Shown: positions 33,051 through 45,722, numbered from the stretch's first letter. The stretch: DNA of 64,000 bases from an uncultured Rhodospirillaceae bacterium (GCA_937927415.1 CALBDS010000012.1:17761-81760), one strand, 5' to 3'. The notes: a model not told the origin generated them from the letters alone. Numbers and translations are program-made.

Positions 33051-34484
33051 ATGAACTTCTCCAGCCTTTCATTTCTGGTTTTCATCACCGTGTTCACGGC
33101 CCTGTTTCTCGCCCTTGCGCGAACGCGGGCGTTTACACCGATGCTTCTGGGGGCCAGCTATCTTTTCTATGGCTGGTGGGATTACCGTTTCTGCGCCCTG
33201 CTGGGGCTGACGACGGTGATCGATTTCTGGTGCGGGCTGCGGGTGGCCGATGCCCGCAATCGGGACGAGGCCCGGCTCTACCTGCTTCTCAGCGTCGGCA
33301 GCAATCTGGCGATCCTGTTCTTTTTCAAATACTTCAACTTCTTCATCGACAGCGCGGAAACCGCCCTGGCGGCGCTGGGGATCGATGCGGGGCACACCGC
33401 CCTGTCGATCATCCTGCCGGTGGGGATTTCCTTCTACACCTTTCAAAACCTCAGCTACACGCTCGATGTGTATCGCGGAGAGTTGAAGGAAGAACGGTCG
33501 CTGCTGAACTACGCCACCTTCGTGGCCTTTTTCCCCCAACTGGTGGCCGGTCCCATCGTGCGGGCGCGCGATTTGCTGCCCCAGATCGCCCAGCCGCCGG
33601 AAAAGGTGGATTTCGCCTTTCGCTTCAACGGGCTGGAAAAGATCGTCTGGGGCTATTTCCTAAAATTGGTGCTGGCCGACAACGCCGCCGCGGTCGTGGA
33701 CGCCCGCTTTGCCCAGCCCGAATTCTACAACGCGCTGAACCACATCATCGGCATGGTGTGCTTCAGCCTGCAGATCTACGGCGATTTCGCCGGCTATTCG
33801 CTGATCGCCATCGGGCTGGCGCAGATCTATGGCTACCACCTGTGCCCCAATTTCGCCCGGCCGTACTTCGCCACCGGCTTCGGTGATTTCTGGCGGCGCT
33901 GGCACATCTCGCTGTCGTCGTGGTTCCGCGATTACCTGTACATCCCGCTGGGCGGCGGCCGCACCTATGCCCTGCGGGTGCGCAACGTGGTCATCACCAT
34001 GCTGATATCGGGGCTGTGGCACGGGGCAAGCTGGACCTTCGTGCTGTGGGGTGCCATGCACGCCGGGCTGGTGCTGGCCGAGGATGCCGGCAAGCGGGCG
34101 GCCCGCGCCCTGGGCATCGGACTGCCCGGCTGGATGCAGCGGGCGCTGCGCCCGCTGGCGGTGATGGTGGTGTTCGCCGGGGTGACGCTGGCGTGGCTGC
34201 CGTTCCGTGCCGACGGCATGGACACCGTGCGCACCATCCTGGGCATCATCGCCGAGGGCGATTTCACCATGCCCCACGGGATGCAGCAGGCCACCGCCCT
34301 GCTGCGGGTCGCCATCGCGGCGCTGGTGGTGTTTTCCATCGATGCCCTGATCGAAGGCGGAGCGGGCCGCCGCTACGCCAATGCCCCGGTGGTGGTGCGG
34401 TCGTTCGCCTGTTCATCGCTGATCGTGCTGCTGCTGCTGGTGGGCAGCTTCGGCAGCCGGTCCTTCATCTATTTCCAATTCTGA
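33051..34484 (+). CDS. MBOAT-family O-acyltransferase (AlgI/PatA-like)
   Basis: The 477-residue product from ATG 33051 has about eleven hydrophobic segments and the MBOAT signatures: FLVFITVFTALFLALA at the start, GISFYTFQNLSYTLDVYRGE, FPQLVAGPIVRARDLLPQ, FWRRWHISLSSWFRDYLYIP and the catalytic His in GLWHGASWTFVLWGAMH. AlgI/PatA-type proteins pass acetyl groups across the inner membrane for O-acetylation of polysaccharide or peptidoglycan. The downstream SGNH protein is the expected periplasmic partner. The ribosome site at 33051 is weak, and upstream ATGs at 33018 and 33036 are possible. Confidence 0.92.
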   Translation: MNFSSLSFLVFITVFTALFLALARTRAFTPMLLGASYLFYGWWDYRFCALLGLTTVIDFWCGLRVADARNRDEARLYLLLSVGSNLAILFFFKYFNFFIDSAETALAALGIDAGHTALSIILPVGISFYTFQNLSYTLDVYRGELKEERSLLNYATFVAFFPQLVAGPIVRARDLLPQIAQPPEKVDFAFRFNGLEKIVWGYFLKLVLADNAAAVVDARFAQPEFYNALNHIIGMVCFSLQIYGDFAGYSLIAIGLAQIYGYHLCPNFARPYFATGFGDFWRRWHISLSSWFRDYLYIPLGGGRTYALRVRNVVITMLISGLWHGASWTFVLWGAMHAGLVLAEDAGKRAARALGIGLPGWMQRALRPLAVMVVFAGVTLAWLPFRADGMDTVRTILGIIAEGDFTMPHGMQQATALLRVAIAALVVFSIDALIEGGAGRRYANAPVVVRSFACSSLIVLLLLVGSFGSRSFIYFQF

Positions 34485-35462
34485 TGCAGAAGGAGGGCCT
34501 GCCGTCATGGGACGCCTGATTGCCTGCGTGTTTCTGATCCTGGGGATGGTGACGGCGATGGACCGGGCGCTGGCGACGGCCCTGGGTGCCCTGCTGCGGC
34601 ACAGCCAGGACCGCTTCATCGCCCTCTACCGCCCCGACACCCCGTCGGCGGATGTGGTGATCCTAGGGAATTCCCGCGCCGACAACCATTTCCCCGCCGA
34701 CACCGTGGGACGGCTGGCGTGCGGCGGTACCGCCGTCAACCTGGGCATGGGCGGCGCGCCCACCGTGGTGTCGGCGGCCCTGTGGGAGGATTATCTGGAA
34801 CGCCACCCGGCGCCCAAGCTGCTGATCCTGGAACCCACCGCCATCGAAGATGACCCGGCGGTGCTGGCCGACGCGCCGATGCTGGCCCACTATTCCCCGC
34901 GGATCGATGCGCTGGTGCGGCAGGCCGACGCCACCCAATGGGCGTGGAACCAGGCGTTCCACCTGCTGACCTTCAACAGCAACCAGACCCTGCGCCTGCT
35001 GGCGGGCATGCTGTCGGACACCAGCCGCGACCGCACCCTGGACGGGGTGATGAGCGCGGCGCAGAAGACCCAGCTTTCCCGCGCCCCGGACGAGGATTGG
35101 GACATGTTCCCCGCCAACCTCGCGGCCCTGGACCGCATCATTGCCGCCGCCCAGGCGCGGGGCGTGGCGGTGGCGGTGGTCATCACCCCCCTCTATCAGC
35201 CGCTTGCCCGCAAGATCCGGAACTATGACGCCTTTTTCGCCACCATCGCCGCCCACACGCCCCCCGGCGTGACGGTGATCGACCGGCGCACGGCGGTGAC
35301 GGACGAGGCGCTGTTCACCGACCCCCTGCACATCAACCGCACCGGGGTGGAGCGGCTGATGGCCGGGCTGGCCGAGCCGCTGCACCGGCTGGGCGGCTGC
35401 GGCGCGCCGGGCGAGGTCATCGCCGGGTTGCCCGGCGGGGTGTCCCCCGCCAGCGCCCCGGT

Positions 35463-38036
<2,574 letters not shown>

Positions 38037-38061
38037 CGTACGATCCCAACATGACCGAAAG

Positions 38062-38087
38062 CCCGGCCCGGATCACGCCGGGCCGGG
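38062..38087 (-). terminator. Probable terminator after amiC
   Basis: CCCGGCCCGG-atcacg-CCGGGCCGGG is a perfect ten-base stem 100 bp beyond the amiC stop. The minus-strand run after it is short (CTTTCGG), so it may be leaky and allow read-through into mrcA. Confidence 0.5.
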
Positions 38088-38187
38088 GGCCGGATTGCCA
38101 GCAAATTATGGCCTGCGCAAGGCCGCGGGGGGAAGGTCTGGCATGCACCCTTCCCCGGTTATCGTCCCGGCCAACGCCGGAACGTCC

Positions 38188-39570
38188 TCAGGATTTCCGT
38201 TCGCGGTGCAGCCAGCGGAAATAGGCGTCCACCGCACGGGTGACACCGCGGGCCATGCGCTCACGATGGTCGCCGCTGGTCAGCAGACTGACATCCTGCG
38301 GGCTGGACAGATAGCCCATTTCGATCAGCACCGCCGGAATATCCGGCCCGGTCAGCACCGCCAGCCCGGCCTGCCGGTGCGGCTTGGCCGGCAGCAGTTT
38401 GACTTCCTTGCCCAGATTTTCCAGCGCCAGACGGGCGAAGCGGCGGGAATGGTTCAGCGTGTCCCGCTGGGCCAGATCGATCAGAATGCCGGCCACCAGA
38501 TCGTTTTCCGACGACAGATCCAGCCCGGCGATGGCGTCGGCGCGGTTTTCCTTGGCCGCCAGCATCTCCGCTTCACGGTCGGAGGCCTTTTCCGACAAAG
38601 TGTAGATGGACAGGCCGCGGATGGAGCCGTTGCCGATGCTGTCGGCGTGCAGCGACACGAACAGGTCGCCCCCGGCGTCCCGCGCAATCGCCACCCGGTC
38701 GCGCAGGCGCACGAACACGTCCTTGTCGCGGGTCAACTGCACCCGGTAACGCCCGGTGGCCAGCAATTGCCGCCGCACTTCACGGGCAGCCGCCAGGGTG
38801 ATGTCCTTTTCATAGACCCCGCCCACGCCGATGGCGCCGGGATCGACGCCGCCGTGGCCGGGGTCCAGCACCACCAGCGGCTTTTCCACCACCGGCGCCG
38901 GACGGTTGGCCGAAGGGCGCGGGGGGGCGGACGGCAGGGCGGCGGGCACCACCTGGGCCGGGGGCTGGGCCGGTTTGGACGGCACCTCCGCCGGCGGGAC
39001 CGGCAGGGCGGCCATCTGGGCTTCGGGCTTGCGGGATTCGGGCGGCGGGTCGGCCTTGGCGGGGGCCGCCTCGTCGGTTCTCGCCGCGGTCTTGGGCGGT
39101 GCGCCGTCGCTGCCCCAGCCCGGCTTCAGATCGACGACCAGCCGCGGCTGGTGACCGTCGCGGGCCGGAATGATGTAGCTGCTGGCCACATGGGCCGGGC
39201 CGGTGGTGTCCAGCACCAGCCGCAGCACCCCGTCGCCCGTCTCGTTGCGCACACGGCGGACCAGCCCGTTGGGCGGCACTGCCCCGCCGGACCAGCGCAG
39301 GCCGGTCAGTTCCACCACCACCCGCGCCGGATCGGCGGCGGTGAAGACGCGGTAGGACACCCGCTCGCTCATTTCGACAACGAAACGGGTCTTGTCGGGG
39401 TGCACGCCCAGCCGCATGCCGATCAGCGACGCCTGTTCCGGCACCATGGGCAGGGCGGCGGTCCGGGCGCGCATCGTCTCCGCCACGGCATCACCCGCCC
39501 CCGCCACCTGCAACGGCAGCAAAAGCACGAGCGCGGCCAGCGCGGCACGGATACGGCCCCCAAAGCTCAT
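38188..39570 (-). CDS. amiC: N-acetylmuramoyl-L-alanine amidase, AMIN plus Amidase_3
   Basis: The 460-residue product cleaves peptidoglycan at the septum. It has a signal peptide (ALAALVLLLPLQVAGAGDAV), an AMIN targeting domain at about 40-150, a Pro/Ala-rich linker, and a C-terminal Amidase_3 domain. Zinc and catalytic residues are visible: His in VLDPGHGGVDPGAIG, Glu in VYEKDITLA, His in FVSLHADSIG and Glu in VLIEMGYLS. The ATG at 39570 with GGGAA upstream is the best start. It is divergent from rne. Confidence 0.95.
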   Translation of the reverse strand: MSFGGRIRAALAALVLLLPLQVAGAGDAVAETMRARTAALPMVPEQASLIGMRLGVHPDKTRFVVEMSERVSYRVFTAADPARVVVELTGLRWSGGAVPPNGLVRRVRNETGDGVLRLVLDTTGPAHVASSYIIPARDGHQPRLVVDLKPGWGSDGAPPKTAARTDEAAPAKADPPPESRKPEAQMAALPVPPAEVPSKPAQPPAQVVPAALPSAPPRPSANRPAPVVEKPLVVLDPGHGGVDPGAIGVGGVYEKDITLAAAREVRRQLLATGRYRVQLTRDKDVFVRLRDRVAIARDAGGDLFVSLHADSIGNGSIRGLSIYTLSEKASDREAEMLAAKENRADAIAGLDLSSENDLVAGILIDLAQRDTLNHSRRFARLALENLGKEVKLLPAKPHRQAGLAVLTGPDIPAVLIEMGYLSSPQDVSLLTSGDHRERMARGVTRAVDAYFRWLHRERKS

Positions 39571-40172
39571 CAAGCGTTCCCAACAAAAGGCCGGCGATAA
39601 CACCCGGCGCAACGGCGTGCCCGACTGTGGCACGGCCCCCGGCACGGGAAAAGCGCAGGAGCGGCAGCAGCGCCGTTTGCCCCCCGACCGTGGCATCCCG
39701 GCAACGGGTGGGTTGAAGACACCACGGCCGAGATTGAAGCGGGGATGGGAACCGGCACCGCTTTTTTGCACCTGTCCGCCCCTTGAACCGTTGTGAAAGC
39801 GGACCGGCTTGTTTATGTTACGGGAGCGACATACCGCGATTCGCCCGCTTCCGGCCCGTAAAGCAGCCCAAACTGCACACCGGGCGGAAGAGGCGCCGCA
39901 CCTGGAACCGTCGTCCGGCCGTCAAGCGCGCCGGACGGATCTGACAGGCGGGGCGCTACGAATTGCCGGTGCAGCGGAAAACCGTCGAAGCCGGTTCCGG
40001 GTCTTTTCATGCCGGAACCCGGTGGGTCTTAGTCTGGTCCGTCCTGGCTGCTTTTCACAAAGCGCCGTTCGACGGAGAACGGGCGAAGCCGCCGTTGGCT
40101 TTCCACCTTTTTGATGACGCGCCGGGCGCCCGAGGGTCGCGCGGCCTGCCGGGGGCGTCATGAGGATCTTGA
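39571..40172. other. Divergent amiC-rne control region
   Basis: About 600 bp without a gene. It probably holds the amiC promoter on one side and a long rne leader on the other. Long rne 5' leaders are known targets of RNase E autoregulation. A candidate plus-strand promoter lies at 39791-39819. No clear stem-loop conserved with the enterobacterial rne leader could be recognised by eye. Confidence 0.5.
39791..39819 (+). promoter_or_regulatory. Candidate rne promoter
   Basis: TTGTGA, 17 bases, then TATGTT gives a sigma-70-like pair with 4/6 matches in each box, about 350 bases upstream of the rne start. Weak evidence on its own. Confidence 0.3.
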
Positions 40173-43100
40173 ATGACCAAGCGTATGCTTGTTGACGCCA
40201 CGCACCCGGAAGAAACACGGGTCGTCGTGGTCAATGGAAACCGGCTCGAAGAACTCGACTTCGAAATTGCCTCGCGCAAGCAGCTCAAGGGCAATATCTA
40301 CCTCGCCAAGGTGACTCGCGTCGAACCGTCGCTTCAGGCGGCCTTCGTCGAATACGGCGGCAACCGCCACGGCTTTCTGGCCTTCTCCGAAATCCACCCC
40401 GATTATTACCGCATTCCGGTCGCCGACCGCGAAGCCCTGATGGCCGAACAGCGCCGCCGGGATGAGGAATACGGCCACGACGACGCCAATGGTGCTCCCA
40501 ACGGCGAGGTGGAAGCCCCCCTTCCCGAGGCCGCGGCGGCCGACGCCAACGGTGATGCGGACGGCGAGAACGGCGACGACAACGGGGATGTTCCGGCCGG
40601 GCGCCACCCGTCGCCCATGCCCTCCCCCATTCCGGTGGAAACCCTGGCCGCTCCGGTGGTCGAAGCGGACAGCGACGGCGCCCCGGCCAACGGCGAGGAT
40701 GAGACCGCCGCCGAGGCCGTCAACGGCGCCGATGCCGTCGGGATGGACACCGACGTGGTGGGCGGCGACGACACCGAGGATGTCGAGGAAAGCCAGCACC
40801 GCCGCCGCGCGCGCCCGCTGCGCAGCTACAAGATCCAGGAAGTCATCAAGCGCCGCCAGATCCTGCTGGTGCAGGTGACCAAGGAAGAGCGCGGCAACAA
40901 GGGTGCGGCGCTGACCACCTATCTGTCGCTGCCGGGCCGCTATTGCGTGCTGATGCCCAACACCGACCGGGGCGGCGGGATCAGCCGCAAGATCACCAAC
41001 CCGGCGGACCGCAAGCGGCTGAAGGAAATCCTGTCGGATCTGGATGTTCCCGATGGTATGGCGGTCATTCTGCGCACCGCCGGGCTGGAACGGTCGAAGC
41101 CGGAAATCCGCCGCGACCTGGAATATTTGCTGCGCCTGTGGGACGACATCCGCGAACAGACGCTGAAGTCCACGGCCCCCTGCCTGATCTACGAAGAAGC
41201 CAACCTCATCAAGCGGACCATCCGCGACGTCTATTCCGCTGACATTGATGAAGTGTGGGTGGAGGGCGAGAGCGGTTTCCGCACCGCCCGCGACTTCATG
41301 TCCATGCTGATGCCCGATCACACCAAGCGGGTTCAGCTTTACCGTGACGACTCCATCCCGCTGTTCCACCGCTATCAGGTGGAAGCCCAGATCGACGCCA
41401 TCCACAGCCCGGTGGTGCAGCTTCGTTCCGGCGGCTACATCGTCATCAATCCCACCGAAGCCCTGGTCGCCATCGACGTGAACTCCGGGAAATCCACCCG
41501 CGAGCGCAACATCGAGGAAACCGCCTTCAAGACCAACCTGGAAGCCGCCGAAGAGGTGGCCCGCCAGTTGCGCCTGCGCGACCTTGCCGGCCTGATCGTG
41601 ATCGATTTCATCGACATGGAAGAGCCGCGCAACAACGCCGCCGTCGAGCGCAAGGTCAAGGAGGCGATGAAAAACGACCGGGCGCGGATCCAGTTGGGGC
41701 GGATTTCGCCGTTCGGCCTGCTGGAGCTGTCGCGCCAGCGGCTGCGCCCGTCGCTGCTGGAAACCAACTTCGAACGCTGCCCCCACTGCGCCGGCACCGG
41801 CGTGGTCCGGTCGGTGGAATCGGCGGCCCTGCACGTCCTGCGCGCCATCGAGGAAGAGGGCATCCGCAAGCGGTCCAGCGAAATCACCGTCGCGGTTCCG
41901 TCCAGCATCGCGCTCTACATTCTCAACCAGAAGCGCGGCGATCTGGCCCGCATCGAGGAGCGTTACGGCTTCGGTGTGATGATCCAGGCCGACGACACGC
42001 TGATCGCCCCCGATCTGCGGCTGGAGCGGGTGAAGGCCCGTCTGCCCGATGAGGGCGGTGCTCTGGTCAGCGCCGACCGCATCCTTCAGGAAACCGACCG
42101 CGACCTTGCCGCCGAAGCCGCGGAAGCCGAAGCCGCCGTCGAAGCGGAAGCCGAGGTGGAAACCGCCGAGGGCGACGCCGAACGCGTCGCAGCGCCGGAA
42201 GCCGAGGAGAACGGCGACCGCCGCCGCCGCCGTCGTCGTCGTCGTCGTGGCCGGGGTGACGGCCGTGAGGGCCTGGAAGCCCGCGATGGTGCGGAAAGCG
42301 CCGAGGGTGACGAGGACGAAGGTGAGGGTGAGGGCGAAGAATTGCCCCTGCCCGCCGCCGCGGAAGCCGTGCCCGCCGATGCCCTGTCGGACGAAGATGC
42401 CGATGGTGACGACGACGGCGAGGGTGAGTCCGCCGAAGGCGACGACGAAACCGCCGACGGGCTGCGCAAGAAGCGCCGTCGTGGCAAGCGCGGTGGCCGC
42501 CGCCGTTCCCGCCAGCGGGAGAATGTGACCGGCGAAGCCGAGGGAACGGTCGGAGAACCGGCCGAAGCCATGGAAGCCGCGCCGGAAGACGTGTCGGTGG
42601 CTGCCGAGGCCCCGGTGGTGGAGACCCCGGCGGTGCTGGCTGTCGAACCCGCCCCGGCGGTGACGGAGGAAGCCCCGGTTGCCGAGGCCGCGCCGGTGGA
42701 AACCCCGGCCGACGAGGCGCCGGCCAAACCGCCTCGCAAACGCGCCGCCACCCCGCGCAAGCGCAAGACCGCGGCGGATGCGGACACGGCCGCCCCGGCG
42801 GAAGCCGCTCCGACGGCGGAAACCGCCCCCGAGGCGGAAGAGGCTCCGGCGCCGAAGAAGCGGACCACCCGCAAGAAGCCGGTTGCCGAAGCCCCCCCCG
42901 TGGCGGAAGAGGTCCCGGCGCCGAAGAAGCGGACCACCCGCAAGAAGGCGGTTGCCGAGGCTGCCCCCGCTGAAGCCGCCCCCGTGGCGGACGAAGCCCC
43001 GGCGCCGAAGAAGCGGACCACCCGCAAGAAGGTGACCGCGGAAACCGCGCCGGTGGCCGAAGAAGCCCCGGCGCCGGCCATCCCGGCGGAGCCGCCGGTG

Positions 43101-43199
43101 GCGTCCGAACCGGCGCCGGCCGCGGAAACCGCCCCGGCTGCGGAAAGCACCGAAGCGCCGTCGTCGGCCAAGCCGCGCCGCGGCTGGTGGGCACGCTAA
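40173..43199 (+). CDS. rne: Ribonuclease E
   Basis: RNase E begins mRNA decay and processes rRNA and tRNA. The 1008-residue product has a split S1 domain (about 37-89 and 216-260) interrupted by a roughly 125-residue acidic, disordered insert. It then has the RNase H-like and DNase I-like catalytic parts with Asp435 (AIDVNSGKS) and the second acidic residue in VIDFIDME, and the zinc-link Cys536/Cys539 (ERCPHCAGTG). After about 640 comes a long acidic, Arg-rich and Ala/Pro-rich tail ending GWWAR, the expected degradosome scaffold. Three repeats of PAPKKRTTRKK lie in this tail. A UUCG-capped terminator follows. Confidence 0.96.
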   Translation: MTKRMLVDATHPEETRVVVVNGNRLEELDFEIASRKQLKGNIYLAKVTRVEPSLQAAFVEYGGNRHGFLAFSEIHPDYYRIPVADREALMAEQRRRDEEYGHDDANGAPNGEVEAPLPEAAAADANGDADGENGDDNGDVPAGRHPSPMPSPIPVETLAAPVVEADSDGAPANGEDETAAEAVNGADAVGMDTDVVGGDDTEDVEESQHRRRARPLRSYKIQEVIKRRQILLVQVTKEERGNKGAALTTYLSLPGRYCVLMPNTDRGGGISRKITNPADRKRLKEILSDLDVPDGMAVILRTAGLERSKPEIRRDLEYLLRLWDDIREQTLKSTAPCLIYEEANLIKRTIRDVYSADIDEVWVEGESGFRTARDFMSMLMPDHTKRVQLYRDDSIPLFHRYQVEAQIDAIHSPVVQLRSGGYIVINPTEALVAIDVNSGKSTRERNIEETAFKTNLEAAEEVARQLRLRDLAGLIVIDFIDMEEPRNNAAVERKVKEAMKNDRARIQLGRISPFGLLELSRQRLRPSLLETNFERCPHCAGTGVVRSVESAALHVLRAIEEEGIRKRSSEITVAVPSSIALYILNQKRGDLARIEERYGFGVMIQADDTLIAPDLRLERVKARLPDEGGALVSADRILQETDRDLAAEAAEAEAAVEAEAEVETAEGDAERVAAPEAEENGDRRRRRRRRRRGRGDGREGLEARDGAESAEGDEDEGEGEGEELPLPAAAEAVPADALSDEDADGDDDGEGESAEGDDETADGLRKKRRRGKRGGRRRSRQRENVTGEAEGTVGEPAEAMEAAPEDVSVAAEAPVVETPAVLAVEPAPAVTEEAPVAEAAPVETPADEAPAKPPRKRAATPRKRKTAADADTAAPAEAAPTAETAPEAEEAPAPKKRTTRKKPVAEAPPVAEEVPAPKKRTTRKKAVAEAAPAEAAPVADEAPAPKKRTTRKKVTAETAPVAEEAPAPAIPAEPPVASEPAPAAETAPAAESTEAPSSAKPRRGWWAR
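42846..43031 (+). repeat. Three identical 33-bp repeats in the rne tail
   Basis: The same 33 bases occur at 42846-42878, 42915-42947 and 42999-43031, each encoding PAPKKRTTRKK. Spacers of 36 and 51 bp differ. The identity at DNA level suggests recent duplication or gene conversion. The basic peptides may bind RNA. Confidence 0.9.
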
Positions 43200-43219
43200 C
43201 CACCCGGTCCTACCGATGG

Positions 43220-43250
43220 AAAAGGCGCCTTCGGGCGCCTTTTCCTTTTT
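43220..43250 (+). terminator. UUCG-capped terminator of rne
   Basis: AAAAGGCGCC-TTCG-GGCGCCTTTT followed by CCTTTTT. The C-UUCG-G tetraloop makes this an exceptionally stable stem. Confidence 0.95.
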
Positions 43251-43332
43251 CGCCCCCTCCCCTGCCCCCTTGCCAACCGGCGGACAGCGCCTAGTTTGGT
43301 GCCCTTGCCGGATTTGTGTGGACCGCTTCCCG

Positions 43333-45465
43333 ATGCCTGTCATGCCCGCCGCCAAGGATATCTTCTCCTACCGCCCCTATTGGGCGCACCGCTTCGGACC
43401 GGCGCCCTTCCTGCCCATGTCGCGGGAGGAGATGGACCAGTTGGGCTGGGACAGTTGCGACATCATCGTCGTGACCGGCGATGCCTACATCGACCATCCC
43501 AGCTTCGGCATGGCGATCATCGGGCGGCTGTGGGAGGCCCAGGGCTTTCGTGTCGGCATCATCGCCCAACCGGCGTGGCACGACGCCGAGGCGTTCAAGG
43601 TGCTGGGCAAGCCCAACCTGTTCTTCGGGGTGACCAGCGGCAACATGGATTCCATGGTCAACCGCTACACTTCCGACCGCCGTATCCGTCACAACGACAG
43701 CTACACCCCCAACGACGAGGGCGGGCGCCGCCCCGACCGCGCCACCATCGTCTATGCCCAGCGGTGCCGCGAGGCCTACCGCGACACCCCCATCGTGCTG
43801 GGCGGCATTGAGGCGTCGCTGCGCCGCATCGCCCATTACGATTACTGGTCGGACAAGGTGCGCCGCTCGATCCTGGTGGACAGCAAGGCCGACCTGCTGG
43901 TCTACGGCAACGCCGAACGCGCCATCGTGGAGATTGCCCACCGCGCGGCCAAGGGCGAACACCCCCGCGCCATGACCGGCATCCGCGGCACCGCCCGGCT
44001 GATCGATGCGGTGCCGGAGGGGATGGCGGTCATCGACTACACCTCCATCGACGATGGGCAGGGGGCGGTCAAATCCCCGGCCCCGCCGGAACAGACGGTG
44101 GTGCGGCTGCCCGATTTCGACACGCTGGCCAATGATCAGGTGCTCTACGCCCACGCCTCGCGCGTGCTGCACCAGGAAGCCAACCCCGGCAACGCCCGCG
44201 CCCTGATCCAGCGCCACGGCGACAAGCTGGTGTGGCTGGAACCGCCGCCGGTGCCGCTGACCACGGCGGAACTGGACCGGGTGTTCGACCTGCCCTATGC
44301 CCGCACCCCGCACCCCGCCTATGGCGGCGCGCGGATCCCGGCGTGGGAGATGATCCGCTTTTCCATCAACATCATGCGCGGGTGCTTCGGCGGCTGTTCC
44401 TTCTGCTCCATCACCGAGCACGAGGGGCGGATCATCCAGAGCCGGTCGGAAAAATCCATCCTGCGCGAAATCGAGCAGATCCGCGACAAGACCGAAGGCT
44501 TCACCGGCGCCATCTCCGACCTGGGCGGGCCGACCGCCAACATGTACCGGCTGGCCTGCAAGGACGAGGAGACGCAGGCCATGTGCCGCCGCCCGTCCTG
44601 CGTCTATCCCGACATCTGCAAGAACCTGAACACCGACCACGGCCCGCTGATCCAGCTTTACCGCAAGGCCCGCGCCATCCCCGGCGTGAAGCGCATCTCC
44701 ATCGCATCGGGGCTGCGCTATGATCTGGCGGTGAAAAGCCCGGCCTATGTCAAGGAACTGGTCACCCACCATGTGGGCGGCTATCTGAAGATCGCGCCGG
44801 AACACACCGAAACCGGGCCGCTGTCGAAGATGATGAAGCCCGGCATCGGCACCTATGACCGTTTCAAGGCCATGTTCGACCGGGCGGCGAAAGAGGCGGG
44901 CAAGGAACTCTACCTCATCCCCTATTTCATCGCCGCCCACCCGGGCACCACGGACGAGGATATGCTGAACCTCGCCCTGTGGCTGAAGCGGAACGGGTTC
45001 CGCGCCGATCAGGTGCAGACCTTCCTGCCCTCGCCCATGTCGCTGTCCACCGCCATGTACCACAGCGGCCGCAACCCGCTGCGCCCGGTGCGCCGTGTGG
45101 GTGGGGAGGAGGTGCTCACCGCCAAGGGGTTGAAACAGCGCCGCCTGCACAAGGCGTTCCTGCGCTACCACGACGCCGAGAACTGGCCGATCCTGCGCGA
45201 CGCGCTGAAGGCCATGGGGCGGGAGGATCTGATCGGCCCCGGCAAGCGCCATCTGGTGCCGGCGTGGCAGCCCTTCGGCACCGGCGGCACCGGCGGCGAA
45301 GGCAGCCGCACCGGCCGCAAGCACGGCCAGCAGACCTTCCTGACCACACATGCCGGCGAAGGCCGGAGGCCGGAGCATCCCGGTAAAGGCCGGGGGCCGG
45401 AACGCACCCTGGCAAAGGGTGCCCGCCCCCCGGCCAAACGTAAGCCGTCCAAACCGTCCCGCTAG
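43333..45465 (+). CDS. ygiQ: YgiQ family radical SAM protein
   Basis: The 710-residue product has an N-terminal B12-binding-like domain (DIIVVTGDAYIDHPSFGMAI then GRLWEAQGFRVGIIAQPAW) and a radical SAM core with Cys351, Cys355 and Cys358 in GCFGGCSFCSITEHEGR. The family signature SRSEKSILREIEQI follows. The C terminus has the YgiQ-specific LKAMGREDLIG stretch and then a basic Gly/Arg/Lys-rich tail that varies between species. The reaction is unknown. The start (43333 or 43342) has only a weak ribosome site. Confidence 0.93.
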   Translation: MPVMPAAKDIFSYRPYWAHRFGPAPFLPMSREEMDQLGWDSCDIIVVTGDAYIDHPSFGMAIIGRLWEAQGFRVGIIAQPAWHDAEAFKVLGKPNLFFGVTSGNMDSMVNRYTSDRRIRHNDSYTPNDEGGRRPDRATIVYAQRCREAYRDTPIVLGGIEASLRRIAHYDYWSDKVRRSILVDSKADLLVYGNAERAIVEIAHRAAKGEHPRAMTGIRGTARLIDAVPEGMAVIDYTSIDDGQGAVKSPAPPEQTVVRLPDFDTLANDQVLYAHASRVLHQEANPGNARALIQRHGDKLVWLEPPPVPLTTAELDRVFDLPYARTPHPAYGGARIPAWEMIRFSINIMRGCFGGCSFCSITEHEGRIIQSRSEKSILREIEQIRDKTEGFTGAISDLGGPTANMYRLACKDEETQAMCRRPSCVYPDICKNLNTDHGPLIQLYRKARAIPGVKRISIASGLRYDLAVKSPAYVKELVTHHVGGYLKIAPEHTETGPLSKMMKPGIGTYDRFKAMFDRAAKEAGKELYLIPYFIAAHPGTTDEDMLNLALWLKRNGFRADQVQTFLPSPMSLSTAMYHSGRNPLRPVRRVGGEEVLTAKGLKQRRLHKAFLRYHDAENWPILRDALKAMGREDLIGPGKRHLVPAWQPFGTGGTGGEGSRTGRKHGQQTFLTTHAGEGRRPEHPGKGRGPERTLAKGARPPAKRKPSKPSR

Positions 45466-45722
45466 CCCCTCGTGCCTCAGATCTGAGGCCGCCGCCCTAA
45501 ATCCGGCTTCCGCCCGCACCAGAAGCCGAAAAGCCCACGCTGAGCACCTTTGTGCTGCGCATCGGTAACAATACCTCAGGGGCTGGAAGAACAAGCAGCC
45601 ACGCTCCCCCGGAAACCGGTCACGCGTCCGACGGACATGCGCTTGGCAGTTGATTTCACTGGTATCCGGGAACGCCAGGACGTGGCATCTCCTCGGCACG
45701 GTTGCCTCGATGCTCCCGCCCC
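45466..45722. other. Intergenic region rich in dyads after ygiQ
   Basis: It lies between convergent ygiQ and the NifO/ArsC-like gene. It holds a perfect 16-base palindrome, GCCTCAGATCTGAGGC (45474-45489), an AGCAC-CTTT-GTGCT hairpin (45543-45556), and GGCTTC/GAAGCC arms near 45504-45526. None has a T-run. No gene seen. Confidence 0.55.

Noticed and set aside
40158..43355. A 1065-residue minus-strand frame opposite rne
   Set aside because: It is the mirror of a GC-rich, Ala/Glu/Arg-rich coding region. Its product is Gly/Arg/His low-complexity with no motif, and rne is certain.
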